This document shows positions 46,581 through 57,963 of a DNA stretch of 64,000 nt, in pieces (position 1 is the stretch's first letter; each line of letters begins with the position of its first letter). Both the position numbers and the translations under genes were made by a program. Origin of the DNA: Fomitopsis serialis (lineage: Eukaryota > Basidiomycota > Agaricomycetes > Polyporales > Fomitopsidaceae); NCBI RefSeq assembly GCF_022376445.1, contig NW_025954966.1, positions 186,001 to 250,000 of the forward strand, read 5' to 3'. Below the pieces are notes generated by a model. That model ran no database searches, was not told the origin of the DNA, and saw only the letters and a program-made list of their open reading frames with translations.

Positions 46581-47851
46581 TAGATGTTTCGCTTTGGTTC
46601 ACTATTGCGGGTGTCAGTACATTATGATCAGTTACTACAGACGGAACATTGATGTCCATGCCGCAATTCCCTACCCCACCGAGTACCTTGAAGCTAGAGA
46701 TGGGCTTTGCAGTGGTTGCACGACTTGTCGCGAGTTATCATGCGTCGCGAAGGAAGCCGAGCGACGGAACGTGCACAGCCATACTGACTATCAATTAACG
46801 TTCTGGACGACAAGTGGCAAGCATGAGACTGATCAGACATACTTGAGAAAGCCGGCATGCCTGTCGCTTTTCGTGACATTGGCGTTGACTGTTAGACTGG
46901 CTGGGCCTGATAGCTCGTACAACGGCCTCTCGTAATGGGGTCGACATGGGTACCAAGGCACATATTAGTAGAAGCTATTTCAAAACGTGAGAATTTTCAC
47001 GAACAAGAAGCGTATTTGCGGACCTAAGGGGGCATTACATGCTGACCAGAATGGCGAGGAGACATCAATGCGTGTATTGTTTCAAAGGTACTCTTCAACA
47101 CCATCCTTGGTCCAGAAAGCACGAGATGCGCTTCGCCAGCGGCAATTGTTCGGGCTGATATCACCCAGTACCCCTGCAATTATGCTGTGATCAGTCGGTG
47201 CTTTGGCATCTCATGGGTGTCTGCAGAGAATATAATATTAGCCAAATATACCTGGTAATAAACGTATCGGCGCAAACTTTTGAGAGACACACTTGCCGTC
47301 TGACCTACATGTGACTGCTGTCTCTGTAGGATGCGACATGTACACCGTGGCGTGCGCGCGGACAATAGGAAAATCGCTGAAGTGAAGTGAAATTATCGTC
47401 AGTAGCTGTACACGTCTGCTTGTGTTCGAGGTTGCAGGCATCTCATCCGTCTCCTAGCGCCTGCGCTCAAGCACCGGAGCCAACGATATCGCCGGGTTGA
47501 GTCATAGAACTGCAACGGATGAGACGGACAATGACATGCTCCATTGTACATGGTCCATTCTTGACGCAGATTTTGCATCCGAAGCACGGATAGGAGGCGA
47601 TGGAGTAGTACACAGCCAGCAGGAAACGGAGAAGACTCAACAACACGTCGACCGACTACCCACGAGACTCAGAGCCATTGCACCGGGCACCGGAATGGAG
47701 GTTGAGGGCCCAAGACGACATGGCCGGTATGCTCAACCCCTTTTGCAGGCCATCCCTATGGATGTATAAAGTCAACGATGTCAGGCCGACCACAGCATCT
47801 CGCCAGCTGCGCTGAAGTATAATTCCTGTCACTCTACGAAAGTCCACAGAA
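46581..47851. other. Intergenic stretch between CFEM genes 4 and 5
   Basis: No gene recognised in 1.27 kb; TATA element of the next gene at 47765. Confidence 0.5.
47765..47771 (+). promoter_or_regulatory. TATA box of CFEM gene 5
   Basis: TATAAAG lies 87 nt before the start codon at 47852. Confidence 0.55.
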
Positions 47852-48305
47852 ATGCACGCGGCACTCACCTTTTTTACTATCGCCGGCCTCTTCAACGTGG
47901 TCTATGCTGGCACACCTGCGTGCTTTAATTTGAGGCAGAACATCACCGGTACGTGCAACTCGCGGATCTTTCGGCAACGACTCATGGTTGCCTGTGCAGA
48001 ATGCCCCCAGTCTTGCTGGAACGCCGCCGACTACGGGAATTGCAGCATCGAGTCCGACGCAAGCTGCCTGTGCAACGAACCAGCGTTTGTCGAAAGCCTA
48101 TACAACTGCATCGAGAGCACTTGCGGTAACGGTGACATCGCAGAGTACCAAGACCTCGCCGACAAGCTTTGCGCTACAGCAGTGAGTTGAAGCTGAGATG
48201 CGATTGAACGTACTGACGAAGAACGTACTGTCATGGAATCATCTGCCTTGTCTGTCTGAACAGAACGTCGTAGTAGCCCGCCGTCTCCAAACGAGGGAGC
48301 TTTAG
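47852..48305 (+). CDS. CFEM-domain protein 5, short secreted type
   Basis: Signal peptide MHAALTFFTIAGLFNVVYA, extra cysteine in CFNLRQNIT, CFEM core ECPQSCWNAADYGNC, ESDASCLCNEPAFVES, CIESTC and ADKLC, tail NVVVARRLQTREL. Exons: 47852-47948, 48000-48181 and 48264-48305. The Asp heme-ligand position is intact. The tail shares the ARRL/TREL pattern with copy 4, making the two look like close sisters. Confidence 0.86.
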
Positions 48306-49514
48306 ACAATCTTCGGTGCAAAATTCTCATTACATGCCATATGACGTTGTATTGTTCCCACTGGGAAGATGCGCTGGTACAGAGGGCATACAAGTTATAC
48401 ATACGTTTAGAGACCCTACTGCTCGTGCCTGGATTGGTATGGCAGTCGTCATGGGAGAGAAGACGCACGTACTCAATTCTGGAAGCGAAGTTCATTCGAA
48501 GGCGGCCTAGGATGAGAGCCTGAGCAAAGCGCAACCGTGATAGAACTACTAGTAGTGAGATGAGCTCAGTGTTCAAACGTTCATGCCAAGTTCAGCACAT
48601 GGCAAACCTCGTCGCCGTCCCCTGATCCTCCGCTCGCGCAATGGCACTAGCGCGTTCACGTGATCACGGTCCCTTACTCGCAGTTCCGAATACGAGTCGT
48701 TCTACTGAAGCACAGCGGTAATAATTACAGTATGTGACTTCCTGCTACATACCCCCGCATTACCTATTAGTCTGAGTAGATATCAAGGGAGCTCTCTGGA
48801 CGTCTTAGCCTCGCACCAGTGGACAGGCTAACCCATGTAAGTGACAGTTACTAGGCTAGTCGAAAACCATGATCACTTCGCGGATAAACCGAGGCGCGTT
48901 ATGAGCCTGAGTTCAGATTATGCTGTTTATACAGAAGCTATCAAAACCGTGTCATTTCATCGTGGGTACATGTACTACTGGATACATGGCAATCACACTG
49001 CCGGAGCCCTTTCTCTGCGCACCATAGCCCAAGAACGGGACAATACGGGGTCGAGCACAGGACCGAGGTGAATGATGTACCTGACATCGAAAGTATCATC
49101 AACGCAACTCTAACTCCTAGCATACACAAAAGTAGTATGGTCCCTAGGTAAAAGTCGAGCGGCTACTGACCGGCATGTACAGCGTCGAGGTAACGTAAGG
49201 GAGCACTTGCCATCTCGAGGCTAGATAGAATCGCAAATACTTAGGTCTGTTACAATGTACACATTGCTGTGCCCGAGTACCGTGATACCTCTACAGGTGA
49301 AGTACGCACTGTGGGAGAGAGGATAGAACGGTGACAACTTCATCAACACGGTTCCACTTTCTCAGCGTCCTTCATGCGGGTCTGAAGTCAGGTTGTGGCA
49401 GAATAAATAGTGCTGAGCAGAACGAACCGAAGTAAAATTCCAAGGCCCGGGACCGCCACTCACTTTGCCTATTCCGCGATTCCAATAGTACGCCAGCGCC
49501 GTGCATACCATCCA
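48306..49514. other. Intergenic stretch between CFEM genes 5 and 6
   Basis: Nothing recognised apart from a TATA-like AATAAATAG at 49402. Confidence 0.5.
49402..49410 (+). promoter_or_regulatory. TATA-like element of CFEM gene 6
   Basis: AATAAATAG lies 113 nt before the start codon at 49515. Confidence 0.35.
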
Positions 49515-49959
49515 ATGCGCTTCGCATTCACAGTTGGCCTGCTCTTACGAACTGCAAGTGCCATGACGATGCCTGTACCCGAATGCTTCGAACTGCGCAC
49601 AAATATATCAGGTGCGATCACATCTCGAAAGGAACGAGGGCATTCACCAATGTAGTACTCAGATTGTCCTCGTGCATGTTGGGACATCGCGGAATATGGG
49701 CGATGTAACCCCAAATCAGACGCAGGCTGCCTCTGTAATGAGCCCGCGTTCGCGGAAAGCGTAGCGTCTTGCATCGAGAGTACTTGTTCTGGGTACGATG
49801 CTGCAGACTACGAACAGCTTGCAGACAAGATATGTGCAACCGTGGTGAGTAGGATATTTGTTCTGCATCATCTGTGAGTCTGAGACACTTCCAACGAAGA
49901 ATGTCGTCCGTACTCGCCTTCCGGGGAGAATCCAGCCCTTGCCGCGCGGCAACGCTTGA
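49515..49959 (+). CDS. CFEM-domain protein 6, short secreted type
   Basis: Signal peptide MRFAFTVGLLLRTASA, extra cysteine in CFELRTNIS, CFEM core DCPRACWDIAEYGRC, KSDAGCLCNEPAFAES, CIESTC and ADKIC, tail NVVRTRLPGRIQPLPRGNA. Exons: 49515-49611, 49663-49844 and 49900-49959. The tail is longer and more basic than in other short copies. Asp is conserved and there is no anchor. Confidence 0.85.
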
Positions 49960-50623
49960 CAGGAATGCAGAAGAAGTCCGAAGGGGTCTTCGAGTTGGTC
50001 ATATGAGCCTGACTGGTTACGGACGTCAACCGTTATCTTGACTGAGATGCTCAATATGAATCATGAGCTGTAGTATCTCCATGGATGTACTTATAACTTA
50101 CGATGTATTCGCTTGTACCATGTGCAACGCGTCATGATGAAGAAGCCCCGCTCCATCATGTTGGAGTTATGCAGTAGGCTGAAAAGTGAACACCTGGGAC
50201 TGGAAATCTTAGCGCTACATCCTGCTCTAGCCTTCAGAGTACCCACGCATGCGGCAGTATGCCACCGATTGGCGTGGGGATGGTTTGCGGGGTCATAGAG
50301 CTCACCCTAGGTAAGTATCGCGGAGTGGAAGCCGAGCCAATCAGCGCCACCTTGCGAGGTTGAGGAAGAGCTGTATCCCGTCTTCCATGCCTCGATGCGC
50401 GACTTGCGAAGCCACCGTGGCAGATAACACTTCGAACCTGTATTGCAGACGAAGTCATTCGCTATCTCAAGGAACCCTGCACCGCATATGACTCTACACC
50501 TGAGGAGCTGCGGTGCTCCGTCGGGTCATAGGTCGTCTTCAAATAACCCCAACTGCGTATAAATATGCTCCTCAGGGTACTTGGATGATATCGTGCCAGT
50601 AACACATCGCCCGCTCAATCGAC
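49960..50623. other. Intergenic stretch before the aldolase gene
   Basis: No gene recognised; contains the aldolase TATA box at 50558. Confidence 0.5.
50558..50564 (+). promoter_or_regulatory. TATA box of the class II aldolase gene
   Basis: TATAAAT lies 66 nt before the start codon at 50624. Confidence 0.6.
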
Positions 50624-51657
50624 ATGTCGCCACCTGCCTCTGCCGTCGAGACTCAGACTCAGACCATCCCCGAGTCTATCGCTATACAGCTCAAGGGCAC
50701 CCGAAGCGGTGATCCCAAGCATGTCTCCCGCAATGTCGTCCCTAAGACGACTGCAGACCCCGACCAGCAATCGCCTCGAGAGGCGATCTGCCATGGCGAT
50801 ATTGCCCTTGCTCGTATGTGGATCCGCACCTCTTCGTATAACGCAGGCCTGTCTGACTCGCCTCGGAATCTTCGTTTAGGACCCCCGACATTCAATTCGA
50901 TCCATGAGGAGCGTGCCTACCTGACCGCTCATCTGGCCGCCGCCTTCCGGTACTGGGCGCGCGCCGGCTTCACCGAGGGCTTGGCTGGACACATCTCCGT
51001 CCGAGACCCCGAGCTTCCGGGCGCCATCTGGATGAACCCCTCGGTGTCCACTACGGACTTCTCAAGGCCTCGGACATGGTCCTTGTGGACATGGAGACGG
51101 GAAAAGTGGTCGGAGGTAACCGCAAGCGACCTATCAACGAAGCGGGGTTCTTCATCCACCGCGCGGTCCACCAGGCTCGCCCGGACGTGCATGCCGCCTG
51201 TCACTGCCATACCACCGCGGCGCGCGCGTTCTCCACATTCCAACGTCCTCTGCGTATGCTCACGCAGGACATGTGCACCCTCTATGACGCACAAGCCGTC
51301 TACGCCAACTACGGCGGCATCGTCATGGCAGACGACGAGGGACGCAGGATCGCGGCGGCCCTCGGCGAGACGACCAAGGGCGCAATCCTCATGAACCATG
51401 GTCTCCTGACCGTCGGAAAGACGGTCGACGAGGCCTGCTACCTCTTCGGCCTGATGGAGCGCAGCTGCGACATCGAGCTTAAGGTCATGGTCGGCGAGGC
51501 GAGGGGTGAAAAGGTCGCCGAGATCTCGCCAGAGGAGGCTGCGTACAACTTCAAGACGTCCAGCGACCCCGAGGTCTTGTACTGGGACTTCCAGCCAGAG
51601 TATGACTTCGAGTACGAGACTTGCAACGGCAAGTTCGACGATTTCAAGGGCCTGTAG
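50624..51657 (+). CDS. Class II aldolase/adducin-domain protein
   Basis: Members include zinc-dependent sugar-phosphate aldolases and related proteins. The domain spans [50 protein letters not shown], the metal-binding [33 protein letters not shown] and the third metal His in [20 protein letters not shown], ending [19 protein letters not shown]. One frame slip at about 51037, in a run of C, separates WMNP from [13 protein letters not shown] and looks like a missing base. An in-frame 33-nt GTATGT...CAG segment near 50814-50846 could be an unusually short intron. Substrate unknown. It interrupts the CFEM array. Confidence 0.87.
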
Positions 51658-52902
51658 ATAGTCATCTGAAAAGCAGTACGTCCGACGCATGTATGAGTAT
51701 GGACATCACCTATTGCACTGGGCTCAGTCGTATGCATCTTGAAGCGGCTCGGCGGTGTTCATCCGGAGCACCGAGTGGCCAATCCTAGACATCGATCGAA
51801 CAGTAGTCGTACAGCGCGCACTGTGTGCTGTGGACTTCGACGGCTCGCCATAGCGATGGTGTGTAAGTCAACAACAAAGCGCACAAGGTTCATCATTTTG
51901 ACCGATGATGGAAGGAGCGATACAGAAGCGCCACCATTGGTCCGTTGCATTGGCTGTTGCGCTCTTGCAGTATTTCATTGGATCTATGAATGACCAATGA
52001 GATACTGGGCTTGCTCGTATACCCAATTGGCCCGCGCCGCTGTGAGAGTCATATCGGAACCACCAACTGCACGGAGCACGCCCGTCGTTTAGATTGTACA
52101 GACTGCAGGTGACTGTCCATCATTGATGTTTTCTTGTCCACGGGAGAATGCGCTCACCATATTCACCTCCGACCTGGGAACTTCGCTTTTCAAAGTCGTC
52201 TGCACACGCGCGTGGACTCAATCAATGTGGTCTACCTCCCATCTCGGCTGTGCCTCGGGCACGGACACGTCTGCTGTGCGAACCACACTCACCGTCACCT
52301 CCGAGTCACGACAGTGCAAGATGATGAGTCTGCTGTCGATCAATGTCACTGCCAGTGACTAGGACACTCACCTGCTACCACGTACAGTTCGGACCAGTGG
52401 CTTTGACATTGAATGCGGCAGTGCGCCGAGAGCCTTTCGAGGAATTGCAGTGTGTACGCTCGGGGAGGTATGAGTTGCAAAGGTCACTTTAGAGAAGGAT
52501 CTGGTAGGCGATGACACAGATGATGAGTGGAGGACATGGGGGCGGGGAAATTCGAATGAAGCGACACTGCGAGTCGTCATCATATGTTGTATCCAGGGGC
52601 CAGTGGCGGGAGAGCCGGCGCGGGGTTGATAAACTTACGGCTCCGATGGTTGTGCTGTTGCTGTGTCGTTGGTGTCAAGGGTTCTCGAAATCGAGTCGTA
52701 TCCATGTATCGAGGAGCTGCTCAGCCTTCTTGCCCCAGTTAACTTCCAAGCTGCGGGCGCATACATAAGCCGAATTGTTCCACCAGGGAAGGCATCGGAC
52801 TGTCTCACCTCTATTGACTACCTTACACATAATCCCGAACATCTCTCAAACCTCACGCCTCCAGCCTATTACCCGTACACAGTCATCTACACCATCGAGA
52901 CC
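51658..52902. other. Intergenic stretch before CFEM gene 7
   Basis: Several short open frames but none recognisable. Confidence 0.5.
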
Positions 52903-53394
52903 ATGCTTCTTACAATGATGCACGCGGCCGCCGTCTTTATCACTTGCTCAGCGTGGTTCCTGCTCTGCAATGGGTTCCAAGACCACCGCCACGGTCATGG
53001 GTTTACACCACTGTGCGGGATCAGGGACCTTTTGATGGAAACTATACCAAGTGAGAGTCTGCTTACCAGTACTGGAGCGCATGCATTGAAAGCGCAATGA
53101 CCAGCTTGCGCAGCCACCTGCTGGGAAGGGGCGAATTATGGCAACTGCAGCATGCACATCCCAGACGCGACATGTCTCTGCAGCGACCTAACGTTCGCGG
53201 AAAGCCTCTACGAATGTATCGGTGCCAACTGTTCTGCGGAGGACGCAGACGAATATACGAAGATTGCGGGGGATGCTTGCGACAGTGTCGTAAGTGCCGC
53301 AGGAATTGCATCGACCGCTCACCCAGCTGACCCTATCCTACAGGGCATGAACATAACCATCCCCTCCTTCATTGTGCAAGCAAGACTTGATTAA
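52903..53394 (+). CDS. CFEM-domain protein 7, divergent short secreted type
   Basis: Starts MLLTMMHAAAVFITCSAWF (signal peptide), then a His-rich stretch (FQDHRHGHGF), the extra cysteine in CGIRDLLMETIP, and the CFEM core TCAATCWEGANYGNC, IPDATCLCSDLTFAES, CIGANC and GDAC, tail GMNITIPSFIVQARLD. Exons: 52903-53050, 53105-53289 and 53344-53394. It is the most divergent short copy: CNEP is replaced by CSDL and the dibasic tail is lost. The DHRHGHGF segment before the domain could bind metal, which is only a suggestion. The Asp is conserved. A start at 52915 is also possible. Confidence 0.8.
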
Positions 53395-54697
53395 CATTAA
53401 TCCAAGAAGCCTGCGTGCGGGTTAGCGATTATAGAGATACTAGAACATGTAAATCACAGCATTAATATTAATGCGTACCACCGGTCGCAATAAGCCAGCT
53501 CTGACCTGGACGAATGGATGTATAACGCTGCAGTTCATGGCATCACTGTGCACACGTGGTGCAGACAAATTGCCCGACCGGAATGCGATCTCAGCCCAGT
53601 TTCCAGACGATGTCGTGCATGCAGCCGGCACTCGGGCCTCAGGTCGTTCGACGTGGATTGTAACAATGCCTGATCAAAAGTAACAGCACCATCATCTGAT
53701 CCTAAAGCGTAACGAATAGACACTTAGCTGTGTTGACTGTCGGGGCCAAATATACACACCGGAGGAGGAGGAGGAGGAGGTAATTCCGGAGTATGTACGG
53801 CTCAGGTTGTCGCGCTCGAGGAGGAGGACGCGTCAGCCTGACTCAGCCACGGTTGACCACCGCACGATCACGTGCAGTTCACGCGGTCATCCCGTTCTTC
53901 GGACTCGGCGACCTGCAGTGACTGCCCTCTTGCTGCTCTCTTGCTGCTACTCTTCTTCACGTCTTCTTGTCATTACTTGGCATCAATATTATGGCTATGC
54001 GCATTGACGTATCAAATACATACTGTATCACTGGGGCGAGATGCGAGAGTTCGCATCGGGAAGATGGGTGCGTCCGACTTGTAATGGTACATCGTACAGC
54101 TGAATCCACTTACGACGGATTGTGGCAGATCGTACTGTACTTCAATCATCTGTTAAGTATTGAGATGCAGTAACCGGCCGCCCGCATCTTCTAGCATTCG
54201 AACTACCGCAGGCTTTAAATCTGATCATCCATATTCGAGGTAAGGATGTCGATGAATCACCGTGTCCTCAGTTTGAGTTCTACCGCAGCGTGTATCATGC
54301 ACTAGACTACATGATAGTCGCACTGCACAGTTGTGAGTAGTGACTTAAGCTCAATTCACATGAAAGCTGGGTCACCGTGTTCCGTTCATGGATGCTTGCC
54401 AGTCTGAGGGCTGGCCGCCGCGGTGGCGCTTCACGTTGGCGAACTGGACGTCGACGTCCGCAGAAGCATTATGTCTAGATGTTCATTCCCCGAGCGATAT
54501 GTGAGCGAACCTGAAATAGTCTAAGTATCATGATAGACTGTCCTATCCCATCTCATTCGTAACCGCGCTCTGGCCGCACACAGTACCTTGCATATGTATT
54601 CTACTCTTCACCGCTCACACGAGACCGACACACTCTCCTTGTATACTTGACGGTGGCTGGCACAACCGCGCTTCTAGCAGTGTGTTCAGGAATCAGA
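53395..54697. other. Intergenic stretch between CFEM genes 7 and 8
   Basis: Contains a (GGA)n microsatellite at 53761-53780 and no recognisable gene. Confidence 0.5.
53761..53780. repeat. GGA microsatellite
   Basis: About seven uninterrupted GGA units, read directly. Confidence 0.9.
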
Positions 54698-55485
54698 ATG
54701 CGCTTCGCATTCGCGCTCGCTGTGTTTGCCGCGACACTTACCACCACGGTCGCCACCAACCTCTTCTTGAAGCGCCAACATCTCCCCTGTACGTCCTCAC
54801 TTCCCACCAACTACCAACCTTTAGATTGCTGACGGCCGCTCCATCTCAGCTTGCGCAGAGGCTTGCATCGAAGGCGCAAACACCAGCGGCTGCAGCGCCA
54901 GCGACGATGAGTGTCTTTGCTCCAGCTCCGCCTTCGTCGACAACATCAAATCTTGCGTCCAGAGCAGTTGCTCAGCTAGCGACTTGGCTAATGCGCAAGA
55001 GTACTTCGAGGCTTTTTGTGCGAAAGTAGTAAGCTTGTAAGACGTTGGTCAGGCTCAGAAGTAGCTGAGTTGTCGTTCCCCGCTAGGGTGTATCGTTGAG
55101 CGCATCTACGTCAGCTACTGTGTCTTCCAGTGTGTCGACATCTTCCAGCGTCACAGTATCCATCTCCGCCAGTATACCTGCCTCCTCCGATGTGTCCAAT
55201 GCGTCTGCATGTACGGCTATGTCAGCGCTCGCCGGCACGTCTGCCTACGCCAGCAGCGGCCCGAGTGTGCCCTCCGCGACGGGTAGCGGCACCTTATCAT
55301 ACCCGTGAGTGCATTCTCAAAGCACGTCGGAACCTCGTATCATATCTAACGTTCGATCCAGTCCTGCATCTACACCATTTTCTGCCAGCGGGGCGACCTC
55401 GCACGCCGCCAACACCTTCGCAGGCCTCGCCGCGATTGGCGCCGTTGTGCTTGCTCTTCGACCGCCCTTCAACCGCGTTCCCTGA
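54698..55485 (+). CDS. CFEM-domain protein 8, GPI-anchor-like type
   Basis: Signal peptide MRFAFALAVFAATLTTTVA, CFEM core SCAEACIEGANTSGC, SDDECLCSSSAFVDN, CVQSSC and AFC, then a long Ser/Thr/Ala stalk (SASTSATVSSSVSTSSS) and a hydrophobic segment NTFAGLAAIGAVVLAL. Unlike its sister at 56263, the hydrophobic run is followed by eight polar residues (RPPFNRVP), which could weaken GPI attachment. Exons: 54698-54788, 54850-55028, 55087-55304 and 55362-55485. Copies 8 and 9 are very similar and a recent duplication. Confidence 0.86.
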
Positions 55486-56262
55486 TTAGTCTTAGGTGGT
55501 CAGTGTGGGTTCTGGAGTATAGTGGTGCCAAGCAGCGTCGCCGGTCTAACTGTGTGAGCAACGGATTTCCCTAACACATTTGAATCGTCGGGCCAGCGCT
55601 GTTAACTTATTCTTGTGGGTACTATGTATATATGCTGTACACGCGGTTCGAATTCGGATTCTTTTGCCATGCATGTAATTGACAGATGATACTTGAGCTA
55701 TCTGTCGAGAACGGAGGGGCAGTGAGGAGCCACAGAAGAAGCGTCGGGCATACGAACCACCGCAGGTCAGGATCACATGATGATCATGATGCGCGAGACG
55801 CGAGCAAATGATAGCGAGGAATCACCGGAACTTTGAGCTGCTTCACGGCGTCCAGCATGCATTGGACCAGAGTCGTGCTGCAGGGTTGGTAGGTCAGTTG
55901 TAGTGAATGGACTCACATGTACTGATCACCGTGTTTAGTGGACGCTGGCGGCCCAGGCTGGCTGGAGATGCTGCTCAACTTTAGGTCAAACGCCCACAAA
56001 AGCGCTACGTAGCTCTAGCCTCTGAACGTTCGCCACAGAGTGATAGTTGCAGGAACCCATCAAATCGGTCTATCATGATGAAGGGTCCCAGAGTCCATCT
56101 CTCTCGTGACTGCGCTCTGGCCACACAGAGAAGGATATCTACTTAAGCAGCTCGCATACTCCACTCTACTGTTCGTCGCCAGTCACACTCGGAGAACGAG
56201 GTATCCTCACTGCACCACTGACGGTGTCTTGCACGATCCTGCTCTCAAGTCCAAACTTCAAG
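55486..56262. other. Intergenic stretch between CFEM genes 8 and 9
   Basis: No gene recognised. Downstream sequence shares short similarities with that after gene 9, as expected for a duplicated block. Confidence 0.45.
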
Positions 56263-56955
56263 ATGCGCTTCGCCTTCGCCCTCGCCGTGCTTGCCACGAC
56301 CCTCGCCACCACGTCCGCAACCAACCTCCTCGAGCGCCAAAGCCTCCCCAGTACGTCTCCGCTTCCAACTTGTCCGTTGCTGCGCTGCAGACCGCTGACG
56401 AGTCATCCGTCCCCTTCTCCAGCCTGCGCAGAGACTTGCATCGGAAGCGCAAACACCAGCGGTTGCAGCTCCAGCGATGAGAAATGTCTTTGCTCCAGCT
56501 CCGCCTTCGTCGACAGCGTCGAGTCCTGCGTCCAGAGTAGCTGCTCTGCTGGCGACCTGTCCAGCGCGCTACAAGCCGCTGAGGCTCTGTGCGCGCAAGC
56601 CGTACGTCCACGGGATGTTAGACAGACTCGGGCTCAGCTGATCATATCATTCTCGACTAGGGCGTGTCGTTGAGTCTGACCGGCTCCCTTGCTGCCTCTG
56701 CCACGGGCAGTGCATCTGCTTCTGGCAGTGCGTCAGGCTCCGCCAGCACTCGTGCAACGTCTACTACTGCTAGCGGCACGCACTCTGCCTCGTCCTCCGC
56801 GTAAGTGCATTCTCGAAGCACGTCGCAACCCTCACGCCATGTCTGACGTCGAATCCAGTCCCGCAGCTACCACGTCTGCCAGCGGTGCGACCTCGCACTC
56901 TGCCAACGCCTTCGCAGGCCTGGCTGCGATTGGCGCCGTCGCGTTTGTTCTTTGA
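56263..56955 (+). CDS. CFEM-domain protein 9, GPI-anchored type
   Basis: Signal peptide MRFAFALAVLATTLATTSA, CFEM core TCAETCIGSANTSGC, SSDEKCLCSSSAFVDS, CVQSSC and EALC, Ser/Ala/Gly/Thr stalk (SASGSASGSASTRATSTT) and a clean GPI signal ending AFAGLAAIGAVAFVL. Exons: 56263-56350, 56423-56601, 56661-56801 and 56859-56955, with the same intron positions as copies 1 and 8. Predicted to sit on the plasma membrane or wall. The Asp ligand position is conserved. Confidence 0.88.
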
Positions 56956-57963
56956 TCACACTTCGTCCACGTTCAGTGATCATGATGGTCTCGATGATCA
57001 GCCTGGGTTCGAGAGCGCAGAAATGCCAAAAGAGGAGGATCTGACAACTCTGGGAGCTACATACGTTTGTGGCGGAAGCTCGACTAACATATACCGCCTG
57101 GGTGCCTGCCGCCGGTGTAGCGTCAAAACGTTGATAGCCAAAGGGTTTCCCTAAAGTATTTGAATCCTTGGATGCGACTCCAGACTAGAGCTATCTATTC
57201 CTGTGTGCATGTATACCAGGGTGCTGTGCACGCAACTCGGATGCCAAGCGAGCCGAAGTAGCATTATTTTGGTGATCACCCCTTGTATGTGAAGATATCA
57301 ATCCTGCGAGATGGAGTCTGAGCAACTAGACTGCCAGGACGGTCCACCTCCGCGACTGGCGGATGCAAGCCACAGACCAGCAGTCTCGTCGAGCTCGAAC
57401 ACTCTGAAGTGTCCTTCCCGTGCCAGTGCCAGTGCCAACCCACATGTCCGTCTTAATCTGCCCAGACGCTGTTCGACAGACGGGACACACACGCCTTCCC
57501 TGCACTGGTAGGTTGGCCACTGGCATAGTATGACAAGAGCTATACTTGGCCATGGATGTTCACACTGCAGGCTTCGATCCAGGCGAAGGACATCCCGAAC
57601 TGATCATGAGGAACTTCCCAGAAGACGCTACTAGGCTGTGCCTGGGTGTTAACGGTGGTGAGAGCCTAACGAGAGCCACACACTCACGGTACTAATCACC
57701 ACATCTCTCATAACGCCAACGGTGTGGAGGTAGTACGCACATTCAGATAGTAGTACACTACTGTAAAAGTCCAGCGGCGACAAAGCGCTCAAGCAAGCAA
57801 GCAAACGCAGAACCTAAACTACGGCATGAAACTGTCCGACGTGATCGAGTCATCAAAAAGCAGGGCATGGCGGGCGTGAGAGCAGAACACAATCGAGAAG
57901 GGGAGACCGCGAAACGGAATGGAACGCAAGGCACGAACAGCGAACCGCATCCTCGCGCAGAGC
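56956..57963. other. Intergenic stretch after the CFEM array
   Basis: About 1 kb without a recognisable gene. Confidence 0.5.
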
